In this document: positions 39,624 to 48,373 of the stretch, in pieces
Numbering within the stretch: the stretch's first letter is position 1
How the letters are laid out: each line of letters opens with the position of its first letter
Translations under genes and position numbers: made by a program
Assembly (NCBI GenBank): GCA_009692005.1
Contig: SHZZ01000026.1
Coordinates: 1 to 50,461, forward strand
Direction: 5' to 3'
DNA: 50,461 bases
Origin: Gemmataceae bacterium
GTDB lineage: Bacteria; Planctomycetota; Planctomycetia; Gemmatales; Gemmataceae
The notes under the pieces: generated by a model
The model's database searches: none
The model's input: only the letters and a program-made list of their open reading frames with translations
Told to the model about the DNA's origin: nothing

Positions 39624-42600
39624 TTAATCAAGAACCTTGCCCTTTTCAGTAGAAAAGGGCGATTGAAACACCAGGTACAAAACACGGACGACAAATAGCG
39701 ACATGACCATGGCGCTAAGAACTCCACCGATGACCACCGTGGCCAGGGGCTTTTGCACTTCTGCCCCCATGCCTTCGCTGAAAGCCATGGGCAAGAAGCC
39801 AATGCCGGCCACCAGAGCGGTCATGAGGACTGGGCGCAAGCGGGTGATAGCGGCCTGGCGGACGGCTTCCTCGAGGCCGAGCCCGGCGGCTCGCAACTGG
39901 CGAATGCGCGACACCAGGATCATATCGTCGAGAACGGCGACGCCAGACATGGCGATGAACCCGACCGCTGCGGAGATGGAAAAAGGCATGTCCCTGAGCC
40001 AGAGTGCGAAGATGCCTCCGACGGCGGCGAAGGGCACGCCGGTGAAGACGCGCGCCATGTCCAACAGGTTGCCGTAGGCCGCGTAAAGCAGCATCAGGAT
40101 CAAAGCCAGGGCGATGGGCACGACGATCATGAGCCGGTTTTGCGCGCGGATGAGGTGCTCGAACTGGCCCCCCCATTCGATGTGGTAGCGGCCCTCGGGC
40201 AAGACAACCCCGGCCGCCACCTTGGCCTGCGCCTCCTTGACAAAGCTGCCGATGTCACGCAGGCGAACATTGCAATTGACGCTGACCCGGCGCTGGCCCC
40301 ATTCCCGCGTAATGGTCGATGGCCCTTTGATCACCTCGATGTGGGCCAGGCGCGACAGTGGAATGCGCTCTCCGGCCGGGGTGGCGATCAGCATGGCGCC
40401 GATGCTCTCGGGCGATTGCCGGTACGATTCTGCCAGCCTGACGACTAATGGAAAGCGGAACTGCCCTTCGACGAGATCGCCCATGCGCTTTCCACCGATC
40501 GACTCGACGAGATCGAGAACCGAGGCGGCCGGCACGCCGTAACGAGCCAGCTCCTCCTGATTGAGGCGGATCTGCAGGATCGGCTGGCCAGTGACCTGTT
40601 CAATCGCGACATCGGCGGCGCCCGGGATGCCGCGCAGAATCTCCTCCACCTTTCCGGCTTTTTCCACCAGCACGGCCAGGTCGTCGCCGAACACCTTCAC
40701 TCCCAGATCCTGCTTCACCCCCGAGTCCATTTCGTTCATGCGCAGTTCAATCGGCTGGGTGTAGGATACGCTTTGTCCGGGGAAATCGCGGAGCAACTTT
40801 TCCAGCAAGCGGGTGAGTTCCTCTTGCGTCCGGGCATTTTTCCACTGCGCGCGCGGCTTCAAACTGAGAAAAATATCGGTCAGCTCCACCCCCATGGGGT
40901 CGGTGGCGATTTCGGCGCTGCCGATCCGACTCCAGACATGCTTCACCTCATTGGGGAAAGCCTTCAATATCGCCCGCTCCATGAATGTGTTGATGCGAAC
41001 GGAATCGTCGATGTCTGTGCCGGCCAGGCGCACGACATTGAGAGCGATCGCCCCCTCGGACAGTTTCGGGATGAACTCGCTGCCGAGGTTGGGCGCGATG
41101 AGGGCGAAGGCGGCAAAGAGAATCAGCGCGGCGAAGGCCAGCACAGTCAATTTGAAGCGCATGGCGAAGGCGAGAATGGGCCCGTGAATGGCGTGCGCCA
41201 GGCGCATGAGCAGTGGTTCCCGCCGCCGGGCGCCACGACCCAGCAGCAGGCTGGCCAGGGCCGGCATCAGCGTCAGCGACAAGACCAGCGAACCGAGCAA
41301 AGCAAAGATCACGGTCAGCGCCATGGGGCGGAAGAGCTTTCCTTCAATTCCCTCGAGAGTGAGAATGGGCATGTAGACGATCATGATGATCAGTTCGCCG
41401 AAGAGAGTCGGCTGGCGGACTTCAACGGCGGCGTCGCGCACCACATCCACCTTTGCCCGGCCCTGGTTTTCTCCCCGGGCCAGATGCCGTGCGCAGTTCT
41501 CCACCATCACCACCGAACTATCGACGATCATGCCGAAATCAATGGCGCCAAGGCTGAGCAGGCTGGCGGCAATCCCAAAGCGGTACATTCCGGAGAAGGC
41601 GAAGAGCATGGAGAGTGGAATGGCCAGTGCGACGAGGAAAGCTGCGCGCAGCCCGCCGAGAAACAGGTAGAGTATGGCCACGACCAGCAGGCCGGCCTCG
41701 AACAGGTTCGACCTCACGGTGGCGATGACATGGTCGACCAGCTCGGTGCGGTCGTAAACGGTCTCTGCAATCATGCCGGCGGGCAAACGCTGCTTCACCC
41801 GTTCCAGTTCCCCCTTCAAGGCCAAGGTGACCTGGTGCGTGTTCTCCCCCATGAGCATGAAGCCCAGTCCGAGAACGACTTCGCCCTGGCCATTGGCGGT
41901 GACTGCGCCGCGCCGGATCTCGTGGCCAATTTCCACAGTGCCCAGGTCGCGGATGCGGATGGGGATGCCATCTCGCGACGCTACCACGATCTTTCCCACC
42001 TGTTCCAGGTTGACGGTGCGCCCGAGTCCGTGGACCAGGAGCATCTCCGGCCCCTGGGTGATGCTGCCCCCGCCGGAATTGCGGTTGTTCTTCTCCAGCG
42101 CCGCCATGACCTCGGCAAAGGTCAACCCATGCTTGATGAGATTCTCCGGCGCCACGCGGGCCTGGTACTGCTTATGGAACCCGCCCCAGGTGTTGATCTC
42201 TGCCACGCCGGGTAAAGTGCGCAGTTGCGGTCGCACCACCCAGTCGTGGATCGTCCGCGGGCTGGTTTGGTCGTCTCCTTTGCCACTGATGACATAATGA
42301 AAGACCTCGCCCAGGCCAGTGGCCACCGGCCCCATCTTGGGCCGCTCCAGCCCCAAGGGCAGCTCTACCGCCGCCAGCCGCTCGTTCACCAACTGCCTGG
42401 CAAAGTAAATGTCCGTGCCGTCGGCGAAGGTGAGCACCACCTGCGACATGCCAAACTGCGAAATGGAACGCATCTGCTTCAAGCCGCGCATGCCGCCCAT
42501 GGTTTGTTCAATAGGAAAAGTGATTTGCCTTTCGCATTCTTCGGGGCCGAGGGCGGGCGCCACGGTGTTGATCTGCACCTGCACGGGTGTGGTATCGGGG

Positions 42601-42716
42601 AAGGCATCGATATCGATGAAGCGCAGGGACAGCGCCCCGGCGACGGCTGCCGCCAGCGTGGCCAGGATCACCCCCAGCCTGTGCTTCAACGAAAAATCAA
42701 TGATCCAAGTCAGCAC
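39624..42716 (-). CDS. Heavy-metal efflux RND pump (CzcA/CusA family)
   Basis: A 1030-residue inner-membrane pump of normal family length. The GTG start at 42716 follows GGAG by seven bases. The N-terminus FSLKHRLGVILATLAAAVAG leads to IDAFPDTTPVQVQI, the conserved heavy-metal RND opening. TM4 carries DFGMIVDSSVVMVEN with both aspartates and the glutamate needed for proton coupling. Later GSEFIPKLSEGAIALNV and the C-terminal SGVAVLDDMILVSRIRQLR are also typical. The metal (Co/Zn/Cd or Cu/Ag) cannot be told. The operon order is Cys-rich protein, adaptor, pump, lipoprotein; no outer-membrane TolC-type gene is present. Confidence 0.95.
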   Translation of the reverse strand: MLTWIIDFSLKHRLGVILATLAAAVAGALSLRFIDIDAFPDTTPVQVQINTVAPALGPEECERQITFPIEQTMGGMRGLKQMRSISQFGMSQVVLTFADGTDIYFARQLVNERLAAVELPLGLERPKMGPVATGLGEVFHYVISGKGDDQTSPRTIHDWVVRPQLRTLPGVAEINTWGGFHKQYQARVAPENLIKHGLTFAEVMAALEKNNRNSGGGSITQGPEMLLVHGLGRTVNLEQVGKIVVASRDGIPIRIRDLGTVEIGHEIRRGAVTANGQGEVVLGLGFMLMGENTHQVTLALKGELERVKQRLPAGMIAETVYDRTELVDHVIATVRSNLFEAGLLVVAILYLFLGGLRAAFLVALAIPLSMLFAFSGMYRFGIAASLLSLGAIDFGMIVDSSVVMVENCARHLARGENQGRAKVDVVRDAAVEVRQPTLFGELIIMIVYMPILTLEGIEGKLFRPMALTVIFALLGSLVLSLTLMPALASLLLGRGARRREPLLMRLAHAIHGPILAFAMRFKLTVLAFAALILFAAFALIAPNLGSEFIPKLSEGAIALNVVRLAGTDIDDSVRINTFMERAILKAFPNEVKHVWSRIGSAEIATDPMGVELTDIFLSLKPRAQWKNARTQEELTRLLEKLLRDFPGQSVSYTQPIELRMNEMDSGVKQDLGVKVFGDDLAVLVEKAGKVEEILRGIPGAADVAIEQVTGQPILQIRLNQEELARYGVPAASVLDLVESIGGKRMGDLVEGQFRFPLVVRLAESYRQSPESIGAMLIATPAGERIPLSRLAHIEVIKGPSTITREWGQRRVSVNCNVRLRDIGSFVKEAQAKVAAGVVLPEGRYHIEWGGQFEHLIRAQNRLMIVVPIALALILMLLYAAYGNLLDMARVFTGVPFAAVGGIFALWLRDMPFSISAAVGFIAMSGVAVLDDMILVSRIRQLRAAGLGLEEAVRQAAITRLRPVLMTALVAGIGFLPMAFSEGMGAEVQKPLATVVIGGVLSAMVMSLFVVRVLYLVFQSPFSTEKGKVLD

Positions 42717-42757
42717 GAGTTTCTCCAGGCCCGACCGGGCCGTTATTTATGGCAGCC

Positions 42758-44341
42758 TCAACCTTTACCCAGGCTGCTTTTCAAAAGCTCGCCTCTCAAG
42801 GCGCCGCTCCCCTTGGTCGCCACCAATTCACCCGGCAGCACGCCGGCGAGAATTTCCGTCTGCCCTCCTTCTCGCGCCCCCAGGCGCACCTTGCGCACAT
42901 GAAAGACCTTGGGCGCTTGCTCTTTAAGAAAATCCCGGTCACGAACAAAGACCACCTGGCAGCACCCTTCCCATTGCACCGCCTCGCTGGGCACCTGCAG
43001 CGCCGCATTCTCTTGGCGGTAGATCACCTTGCCCGTGCCGAAGGTAAAGGCCCGCCATTCCCTCCCCGGGTTGCCGAAGGTTGCGCGGATTTTCAAGGTC
43101 CGCGTCTTCTCGTCCACTGCCGTGCTGATCCAGTCAATCGGCGCCTCCAGCGATTTAGCCCCTTTTCCCCCCGTGGAAAAGCGCGCAGTCTGGCCCAGCT
43201 TAATGCGCTCGACATCTTCGCCCCGGATTTCCAACTGCAGCCACATCCTCGACAAGTCGGCGATGGTGAATAGAGAGCGGCTGGTATCGACAGTTTCCCC
43301 CGCCACCACTTCGCGGGCAACGACGACGCCGTCTTGCGGCGCCAGGATGGGGAATAGGTTGCTGGTGGCAAGTTTCAAACCGCGGGCCTCGAGAAAGGCG
43401 CGCGGCACGCCAAGAAATTGCAGCGCCAGGCGCAGCTCATCCGGCTTGAGGTTTTTCCACTCCTCTGCTTTCACCGGGAAACCGAGATTGAGCAAGGTCT
43501 GCTCTGTCGCCAGGAGACGCACTTCGGCTTCGCGCAGGCCCCCTTGGGCCTCGATATCAGGAATGGAGCCTTTGCGCTGGGCCCCGGCGCGGATCAGGGC
43601 TTCCACGCTGTCCACCACCCGGGCTCGCTGGCCCAACTGGATCTGCGCCTGCAAGTACTCGCTCTTGGCCTTGCCAATTTCTACGGAATCGACCAGGGCC
43701 AGGAGGTCGCCTTTTTTCACCTCGTCGCCCACATTCTTGCCTACCCAGATCATGGCGCCGTTCACTCGAGAGACCAGGCGCGCCACCCGGGTTTGGTCGT
43801 AAGTGATTTCGCCATTGCCCTGAATGAACTCTTCCACCGGCCCGCGCCAGACCGGCTCGACCTCGATCCCGGCTTTCTCCACCGTCTCCAGCGAGGCCAG
43901 TTGAATCCGCCGCAGGTGGGTTTTGCACTTGGAATTGTTGGTCGCCCGTTCCCCCAGCGCCAGCGCCTTGGCCACGCGCTCCAGCTCCTGGGCCGAGGCG
44001 GCCTTGGGGTCCTTAAGCTGCGACAGTTCCGGGTTTTCCCAGGGGCATTCGGCCACACCGTGCGTCGCGCACACCCCCTTTTCTTTCGGCTTGGGCATGA
44101 GGTTGAGGTTGCATTCCACGCAATCATTTTCGGCAATGGCGTGCGTGGCGCACCACTCCTCCGTTGCCGGTTTCCCGCCATTCAAGGAAGAAAACTTGGG
44201 AAAGGTCCACTGACGCGAGTGGCCCCACCAGCCGAGCCCGGCCAGCCCGGCGAGAATGGCCAGGGACAGCAGACCGTCGGCAAGGCGGATAAGTAGGCCG
44301 GTTTTTTCCCGCGGTTGAATTTGTATTAGGGGTGCATTCAT
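42758..44341 (-). CDS. RND membrane fusion (adaptor) protein with N-terminal metal-binding module
   Basis: A 527-residue CzcB/CusB-like adaptor with one N-terminal membrane anchor (LLIRLADGLLSLAILAGLAGLGWW). Residues 63-99 hold WCATH...CVEC (C64-x2-H67-x6-C74-x2-C77) and a second, degenerate CATHGVAEC (C91, H94, C99), with a C139-x2-H142 further on. The remaining ~380 residues are the usual adaptor: a barrel-sandwich half (VSRVNGAMIWVGKNVGDEVKKGDLLALVDS), helical hairpin, second half (FPILAPQDGVVVAREVVAGETVDTS) and beta-barrel (LQLEIRGEDVERI). CNLNLMPK resembles the CGM-x-L ending of the CusB metal-binding segment. The ATG at 44341 has GAGG six bases upstream. Confidence 0.92.
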   Translation of the reverse strand: MNAPLIQIQPREKTGLLIRLADGLLSLAILAGLAGLGWWGHSRQWTFPKFSSLNGGKPATEEWCATHAIAENDCVECNLNLMPKPKEKGVCATHGVAECPWENPELSQLKDPKAASAQELERVAKALALGERATNNSKCKTHLRRIQLASLETVEKAGIEVEPVWRGPVEEFIQGNGEITYDQTRVARLVSRVNGAMIWVGKNVGDEVKKGDLLALVDSVEIGKAKSEYLQAQIQLGQRARVVDSVEALIRAGAQRKGSIPDIEAQGGLREAEVRLLATEQTLLNLGFPVKAEEWKNLKPDELRLALQFLGVPRAFLEARGLKLATSNLFPILAPQDGVVVAREVVAGETVDTSRSLFTIADLSRMWLQLEIRGEDVERIKLGQTARFSTGGKGAKSLEAPIDWISTAVDEKTRTLKIRATFGNPGREWRAFTFGTGKVIYRQENAALQVPSEAVQWEGCCQVVFVRDRDFLKEQAPKVFHVRKVRLGAREGGQTEILAGVLPGELVATKGSGALRGELLKSSLGKG

Positions 44342-44418
44342 GATGGCCTCGTAATGTTTTCCCGTCGCTTACGCTTGCCCGCAGGGCGCTCTGGGTTCGA
44401 ATAGATCTTTTGGCTTTT

Positions 44419-44458
44419 CCTCTCTCTCACCTTGGCAGGAAGGCCCAAGGGGGAGAGG
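44419..44458. repeat. Degenerate hairpin inside the efflux operon
   Basis: CCTCTC (44419-44424) pairs with GAGAGG (44453-44458), and CCTTGG (44430-44435) with CCAAGG (44445-44450), leaving an interior loop. It resembles the other pyrimidine/purine-arm hairpins and lies between the Cys-rich and adaptor genes, where it could affect relative expression. Confidence 0.45.
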
Positions 44459-44508
44459 GTTGCGGCGCGGGGTGTCCCCGGCACGAAACGAATCTTCAAA
44501 GAAATTTT

Positions 44509-44946
44509 CTAACAGCGGAGATGGAATAAAGAAACGGCCGGCAAGCCACCTGGGTCCGGAGGCGCCCCTGCGCAGAGGGCGGGGGAAAGCGAAGCATTCA
44601 ATTGCCAAATGGAGTAAAGGAAGCCGCCGGAAGGGAGGAGTTCTTTACCCCCTCCAGGGGGCAAAACCATAAGACCCGATTGCAGAATCGGGAACTCCTG
44701 GCAACAGGGTGTGGATTTATCAGAGGAAGAAACTTGCCCGTTGACCAAGTCCACCGGGCATTTCTCCTGACAGGCGGGGTCCTCATCGGAATGGCAACAG
44801 GTCTCGCCCTCCGTGCAGCAGTCTTCCCAGCCGATCTGGATCTTTTTCTGACCGGCGTAATTCACGCGCAAGACAAACAAGGGGCTGGCGCAAGCGGCTA
44901 CCGCCTGCGAGATCAACACCAACCCGGCTAACAGTACATTCCTCAC
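44509..44946 (-). CDS. Small secreted Cys-rich protein, first gene of efflux operon
   Basis: A 145-residue protein read from GTG at 44946, with AAGG upstream. Residues 1-20 (MRNVLLAGLVLISQAVAACA) look like a signal peptide. The mature part is unusually rich in Cys: EDCCTEGETCCHSDEDPACQEKCP and STPCCQEF, with three CC pairs. The last 40 residues are Gly/Pro-rich and less protein-like. The position, 167 bases upstream of the adaptor gene on the same strand, and the cysteines fit a periplasmic metal-binding accessory, which is inference. A spurious frame cannot be excluded. Confidence 0.55.
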   Translation of the reverse strand: MRNVLLAGLVLISQAVAACASPLFVLRVNYAGQKKIQIGWEDCCTEGETCCHSDEDPACQEKCPVDLVNGQVSSSDKSTPCCQEFPILQSGLMVLPPGGGKELLPSGGFLYSIWQLNASLSPALCAGAPPDPGGLPAVSLFHLRC

Positions 44947-45215
44947 GCCTTGATTATCCGCTTTCGCCTTGATTAACTTTCTTGGGTGCTCGTCAGCACT
45001 CCCTCTTTTTTACCAAATGAAGGACCCGGGCAGCAAGGTCCATCCTGGGGTGTTTTTATCACTTTCCCTGGTATCCCGCCAGCAAACTCCGAATATGTGG
45101 AAACCAGGCGGGTGAAACAACAGGCTGGGCGAGTGCGGGGCAAGCCGCAGCCTCGCACGCTGCAACCCCTCGTTTACCCCGGGCCGTTCTTGTGAAACAC
45201 CATTCTGGGCCGTGG
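44947..45215. other. Intergenic region upstream of the efflux operon
   Basis: About 270 bases between two minus-strand genes. It must carry the efflux operon promoter. I see no clear MerR-type dyad or other operator and no credible gene. Confidence 0.3.
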
Positions 45216-45719
45216 TTATTCCGCATGGCTCCAATCGTTGAGGGCGCGCACCACATCTATGGTGCTCATCACCCCTACCAACACCATCTCATTATCGACC
45301 ACATAAAGCTGGTGGACATCCAGTTCCAACATCTTCTGAACCAGGGAGCGCAAAGGGGTGTCGAGGTGCACGGTGAAAACCGCCTCGGTCATAATGTCGC
45401 AGACCAGGGCGGTATCGACTTCTTCCACTTCAAACCCCTCGGGCACCGCATGGCCATGCAGCCTTTCCCCGTGGGAGGGGTGAGTCCCGCGGTCGAGATC
45501 GTGGCGCAACAAATCGGACATGCTGACCACGCCGATTGGCCGCCCGGCTTCGTCGATCACTGGGGCGGCATGGTAGCCGCGGTCAAGGAAGAGCGCCAGC
45601 GCTTCAGGAATGGTAGCGTCGGCGCACAGGGAAATCGCCGGCTGATTCATCATTTTCCCGGCGGGATGGTTCAGCAAGGTGGCAAGGTTGCCTTGATCTG
45701 GAGCGGTGGAAACACGCAT
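45216..45719 (-). CDS. Two-CBS-domain protein
   Basis: A 167-residue cytoplasmic protein. The ATG at 45719 (MRVSTAPDQGNLATLL) has AGGAG seven bases upstream, so the longer frame to 45863 is rejected. The first CBS domain covers MMNQPAISLCADATIPEALALFLDRGYHAAPVIDEAGRPIGVVSMSDLL and the second DIMTEAVFTVHLDTPLRSLVQKMLELDVHQLYVVDNEMVLVGVMSTIDVV. Paired CBS domains bind adenosine nucleotides and regulate partner proteins. There is no attached effector domain and no obvious partner gene. Confidence 0.92.
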   Translation of the reverse strand: MRVSTAPDQGNLATLLNHPAGKMMNQPAISLCADATIPEALALFLDRGYHAAPVIDEAGRPIGVVSMSDLLRHDLDRGTHPSHGERLHGHAVPEGFEVEEVDTALVCDIMTEAVFTVHLDTPLRSLVQKMLELDVHQLYVVDNEMVLVGVMSTIDVVRALNDWSHAE

Positions 45720-45888
45720 GGCACAACTCCTTGGAATGAAGAGGGCTTCCCAGCGGGAGGCCCCAACCCCATGGCTTTCCCCCGCGAAAGGAGCGGAGGA
45801 AGAAATCGTTGGCAAGGGCCGGCGAACCGGATGCGGGTGCCAGAATGGCCAGGATCCAGGCAATCACCTGAATCTCAACCACCCTATT

Positions 45889-47052
45889 TTACTCCTCGCC
45901 CTCTCCAGATTTCAACCATTTACGGATTTTTCCAGTTTCTTTTTGCCAAGTGTCCGAACAACGCGTCTTGCCGAAGGCGTCGAACAGCAAATCAAGCGTC
46001 TCCAGGAAGTGGCGGATTTGATCAACCCGTTCTTCTAAACGGGCGCGTTCCTCCAGGGCTTCCATGGCCGGGAGCTTCAAGCTGCTGACGGAAAAGAGTT
46101 CCGCCGCCAGCGACAGTTCATAAGCATCATCCTGTCGCACCAGAGTCATGCCGCACTTGCGCGGCATTTTACCCTCCTGCAGGGCTCGTTTGGATTCGGG
46201 CAATCGGGTGGGTATGTCGGCGCTGAGGGTTGCCTTGCCGGTCTGGCCACGCGGGCATTCCAGCGACAGGGTCCGCGCCAGCATGAGCGTGACCTCGGTG
46301 CCATCCTGCAAGGGAATGACATCCTGATGGTTTTCCACCAGGTGCCAAAGCCAGAGGAGGAACTCGTTGCCGAGGAAATCCTTGGTGGCTTCGTCGCCTA
46401 TCCAGGCGGGAGTTTGACCAGCCCCGGCCTTGTGAAAGGAAGTGGGCTGGGCGTCGTCGATGGCGCGAGTCTGGCCGCGCGGTTGCGCCAGGCGATGCGC
46501 CAGGGCCCCTGCCGTAAGCGGTTCGATCTTCACGCCAAAGGTCTGCTCGAAATGAAATGCCAGCCTTTCGTGCACGGAAAGAGAGGTGGTTCCCACGAGA
46601 AGCTCGTTGGAGCGGGCATCCCAGAGAAGGGGGAAAGCCTTGCGTTTGAGAAAGCGCCCGTCGGAGGCTTCCCGATTCAGTTTCTCCATCGCGGCCATGC
46701 GGGCATCGCGCTTTTGCCTTTGGCTGGGGCGTCCGGAAGGGTTTTCTGCTGCCGCGGCGTCGATTTCCATCTGCGTGTAGGCGCGCAGCAAGTCGGCTGG
46801 CGGCTTGTTGGCATCGAGCCGGAAAGCGAAATGCAAAGTGTCATTGACAATGTTTTTTTCCAGATTGAAACGCACATCGAGCAGGTGCCCCCCGGCGGTC
46901 CAGCCGGCCTCGATTCCGTCGCGGTTGGCAGTCCGCTCTTTGCCGATTGCACGCGCCTGGAGCCTTTCAAGATGGTCTTGTGAAAAGCTGTTGGGGTTCT
47001 TGCCCTTGACGCGAAAGCGCGTGAAGGAAATGCCGCCTGAAAAAAATCCCAT
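45889..47052 (-). CDS. RdgC-like recombination-associated protein
   Basis: A 387-residue protein. The N-terminal half resembles RdgC: GISFTRFRVKG..., GWTAGGHLLDV, LHFAFRLDANKPPADLLRAYTQMEIDAAAAENPSG, then a basic region and LKRKAFPLLWDARSNELLVGTTSLSVHERLAFHFEQTFGVKIEPLTAG. RdgC of proteobacteria is a ring-shaped DNA-binding protein that restrains RecA; this one is longer (~387 against ~300). The C-terminal part (FLGNEFLLWLWHLVENHQD, then a Leu/Glu-rich helix) also fits. Similarity was judged by eye only. The ATG at 47052 follows GGGAGGAG. Confidence 0.62.
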   Translation of the reverse strand: MGFFSGGISFTRFRVKGKNPNSFSQDHLERLQARAIGKERTANRDGIEAGWTAGGHLLDVRFNLEKNIVNDTLHFAFRLDANKPPADLLRAYTQMEIDAAAAENPSGRPSQRQKRDARMAAMEKLNREASDGRFLKRKAFPLLWDARSNELLVGTTSLSVHERLAFHFEQTFGVKIEPLTAGALAHRLAQPRGQTRAIDDAQPTSFHKAGAGQTPAWIGDEATKDFLGNEFLLWLWHLVENHQDVIPLQDGTEVTLMLARTLSLECPRGQTGKATLSADIPTRLPESKRALQEGKMPRKCGMTLVRQDDAYELSLAAELFSVSSLKLPAMEALEERARLEERVDQIRHFLETLDLLFDAFGKTRCSDTWQKETGKIRKWLKSGEGEE

Positions 47053-47142
47053 GGACTCCTCCCGGAAAAGATAGAAGGGAAGTATAGGAAGGGAGGAAGG
47101 AAAAACCCGTCGCCCCTTGGGGCTCCATCTTTTTCCTCTTCT

Positions 47143-47156
47143 TGGGAACGCCAGGC
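47143..47156 (+). repeat. Short piece of the dispersed repeat
   Basis: TGGGAACGCCAGGC is identical to the start of copy B at 30639-30652. Nothing else of the repeat is recognisable here. Confidence 0.35.
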
Positions 47157-47260
47157 GCGAGAGAAGATGCCGCTTCTGATAAAACTATCGCGAATTGACG
47201 AAAGCCCCTGTAGAATACTCCAATTGCCAGGGGCCTTTTCCTTTCTTTAAGGGCCAACCC

Positions 47261-48373
47261 ATGCGTTGGACACTTCAGCAGCGGGGATTTCTCCCAACAC
47301 CGGACCCGTTAACTGAAATCACCGGTCAACCAATGGCCTGGATTCAAGCCCTGACCGAGGATCTGCCCGAACTCGTTCACGAGGGGACCTTTCGCCAGGA
47401 AAGCGTTCGCAGACTGAACCGGCCCTTCCCCTGGGAACTGGTGGAAGAGGAAGATCCTTATGGGCAAAAGGAAAAGTTGTTCCAGGCCTATTCCTATTTC
47501 GCCAGCGCTTTTGTCCACGCGCCCGGACAGGAACCGGTCACTCGCCTGCCCAAGGAAATCGCCATTCCTTTGGCAACCCTGGGAGAGCAACTCCGGCGCC
47601 CGCCCATCCTCGCCTACCCTTCCTATTGCCTGAATAACTGGCAACGGATTGACCGGCAGGGCCCCATCGCCCTGGGCAACATCGAGCTGGTTCAGAACTT
47701 TGCTTTTCCCAAAGAGGGCAAACGGGACGAAGACTGGTTCATTCTGGTGCATGTGGAAATTGAGGCGCGGGCCGGCACAGCCTTGACGGCCATGGCCGAA
47801 CTGGCGCAGGCGATGGCCCAGGAAGACCCGGCCACGGTGAAGAGCTTGCTGGTGCAGTTGAAAAGCGGCCTGGCAGCCATGAACAAAACACTTGACCGCA
47901 TGCCGGAACAATGCAGCCCGGATGTCTATTTCAAAAAAGTGCGGCCGTACATTTTCGGTTTCAACGACCTGGTTTACGATGGGTGCTTCGACGACAAACC
48001 GGTTTCCTTTCGCGGCGAGACCGGCGCCCAGAGCTCCATCGTGCCCGCCGTTCTATCCGGGCTGGGTTTGAAGCATGAGGATTCTTTGCTGACCCGCCAC
48101 CTCGACGACATGCGCAATTACATGCCGGTGGAGCACCGGGAATTCATTGAATCATTGGCGCCGGTGCGCGCGTTTGCGGTAAAGCACAAAACCAGCCTGA
48201 GCGAGGCGTACAACGGCTGCCTCGATGAGCTACTGGCTTTCCGCCAGCGCCATTTCGAATACGCCGTCAATTACATTCACAAAAAAGTGGCCAATCCTCT
48301 GGCCACCGGGGGAACGCCTTACATTCCCTGGCTGAACCAGCTAATTGAAGAGACGAAAACCGGCTATTTATAA
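47261..48373 (+). CDS. Indoleamine 2,3-dioxygenase-like heme protein
   Basis: A 370-residue protein from the ATG at 47261 (AAGG about ten bases upstream); the frame extends to 47195 without a site. It matches the IDO family: PILAYPSYCLNNWQRI, NIELVQNFAF, VRPYIFGFNDLVYDGC, FRGETGAQSSIVPAVLSGLGL, LDDMRNYMPVEHREFIE, LSEAYNGCLDELLAFRQRH and GGTPYIPWLNQL. His331 in RQRHFEYAVNYI should be the axial heme ligand. IDO cleaves the indole ring of tryptophan to N-formylkynurenine using O2. No other kynurenine-pathway genes are nearby. It converges with the next gene and overlaps it by ten bases. Confidence 0.9.
   Translation: MRWTLQQRGFLPTPDPLTEITGQPMAWIQALTEDLPELVHEGTFRQESVRRLNRPFPWELVEEEDPYGQKEKLFQAYSYFASAFVHAPGQEPVTRLPKEIAIPLATLGEQLRRPPILAYPSYCLNNWQRIDRQGPIALGNIELVQNFAFPKEGKRDEDWFILVHVEIEARAGTALTAMAELAQAMAQEDPATVKSLLVQLKSGLAAMNKTLDRMPEQCSPDVYFKKVRPYIFGFNDLVYDGCFDDKPVSFRGETGAQSSIVPAVLSGLGLKHEDSLLTRHLDDMRNYMPVEHREFIESLAPVRAFAVKHKTSLSEAYNGCLDELLAFRQRHFEYAVNYIHKKVANPLATGGTPYIPWLNQLIEETKTGYL

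Noticed and set aside
40773-42215. A 480-codon open frame on the plus strand across the RND pump gene
   Set aside because: It is antisense to a well-conserved pump, is very rich in His/Gln/Gly as expected from the complement of GC-rich codons, and has no family pattern.
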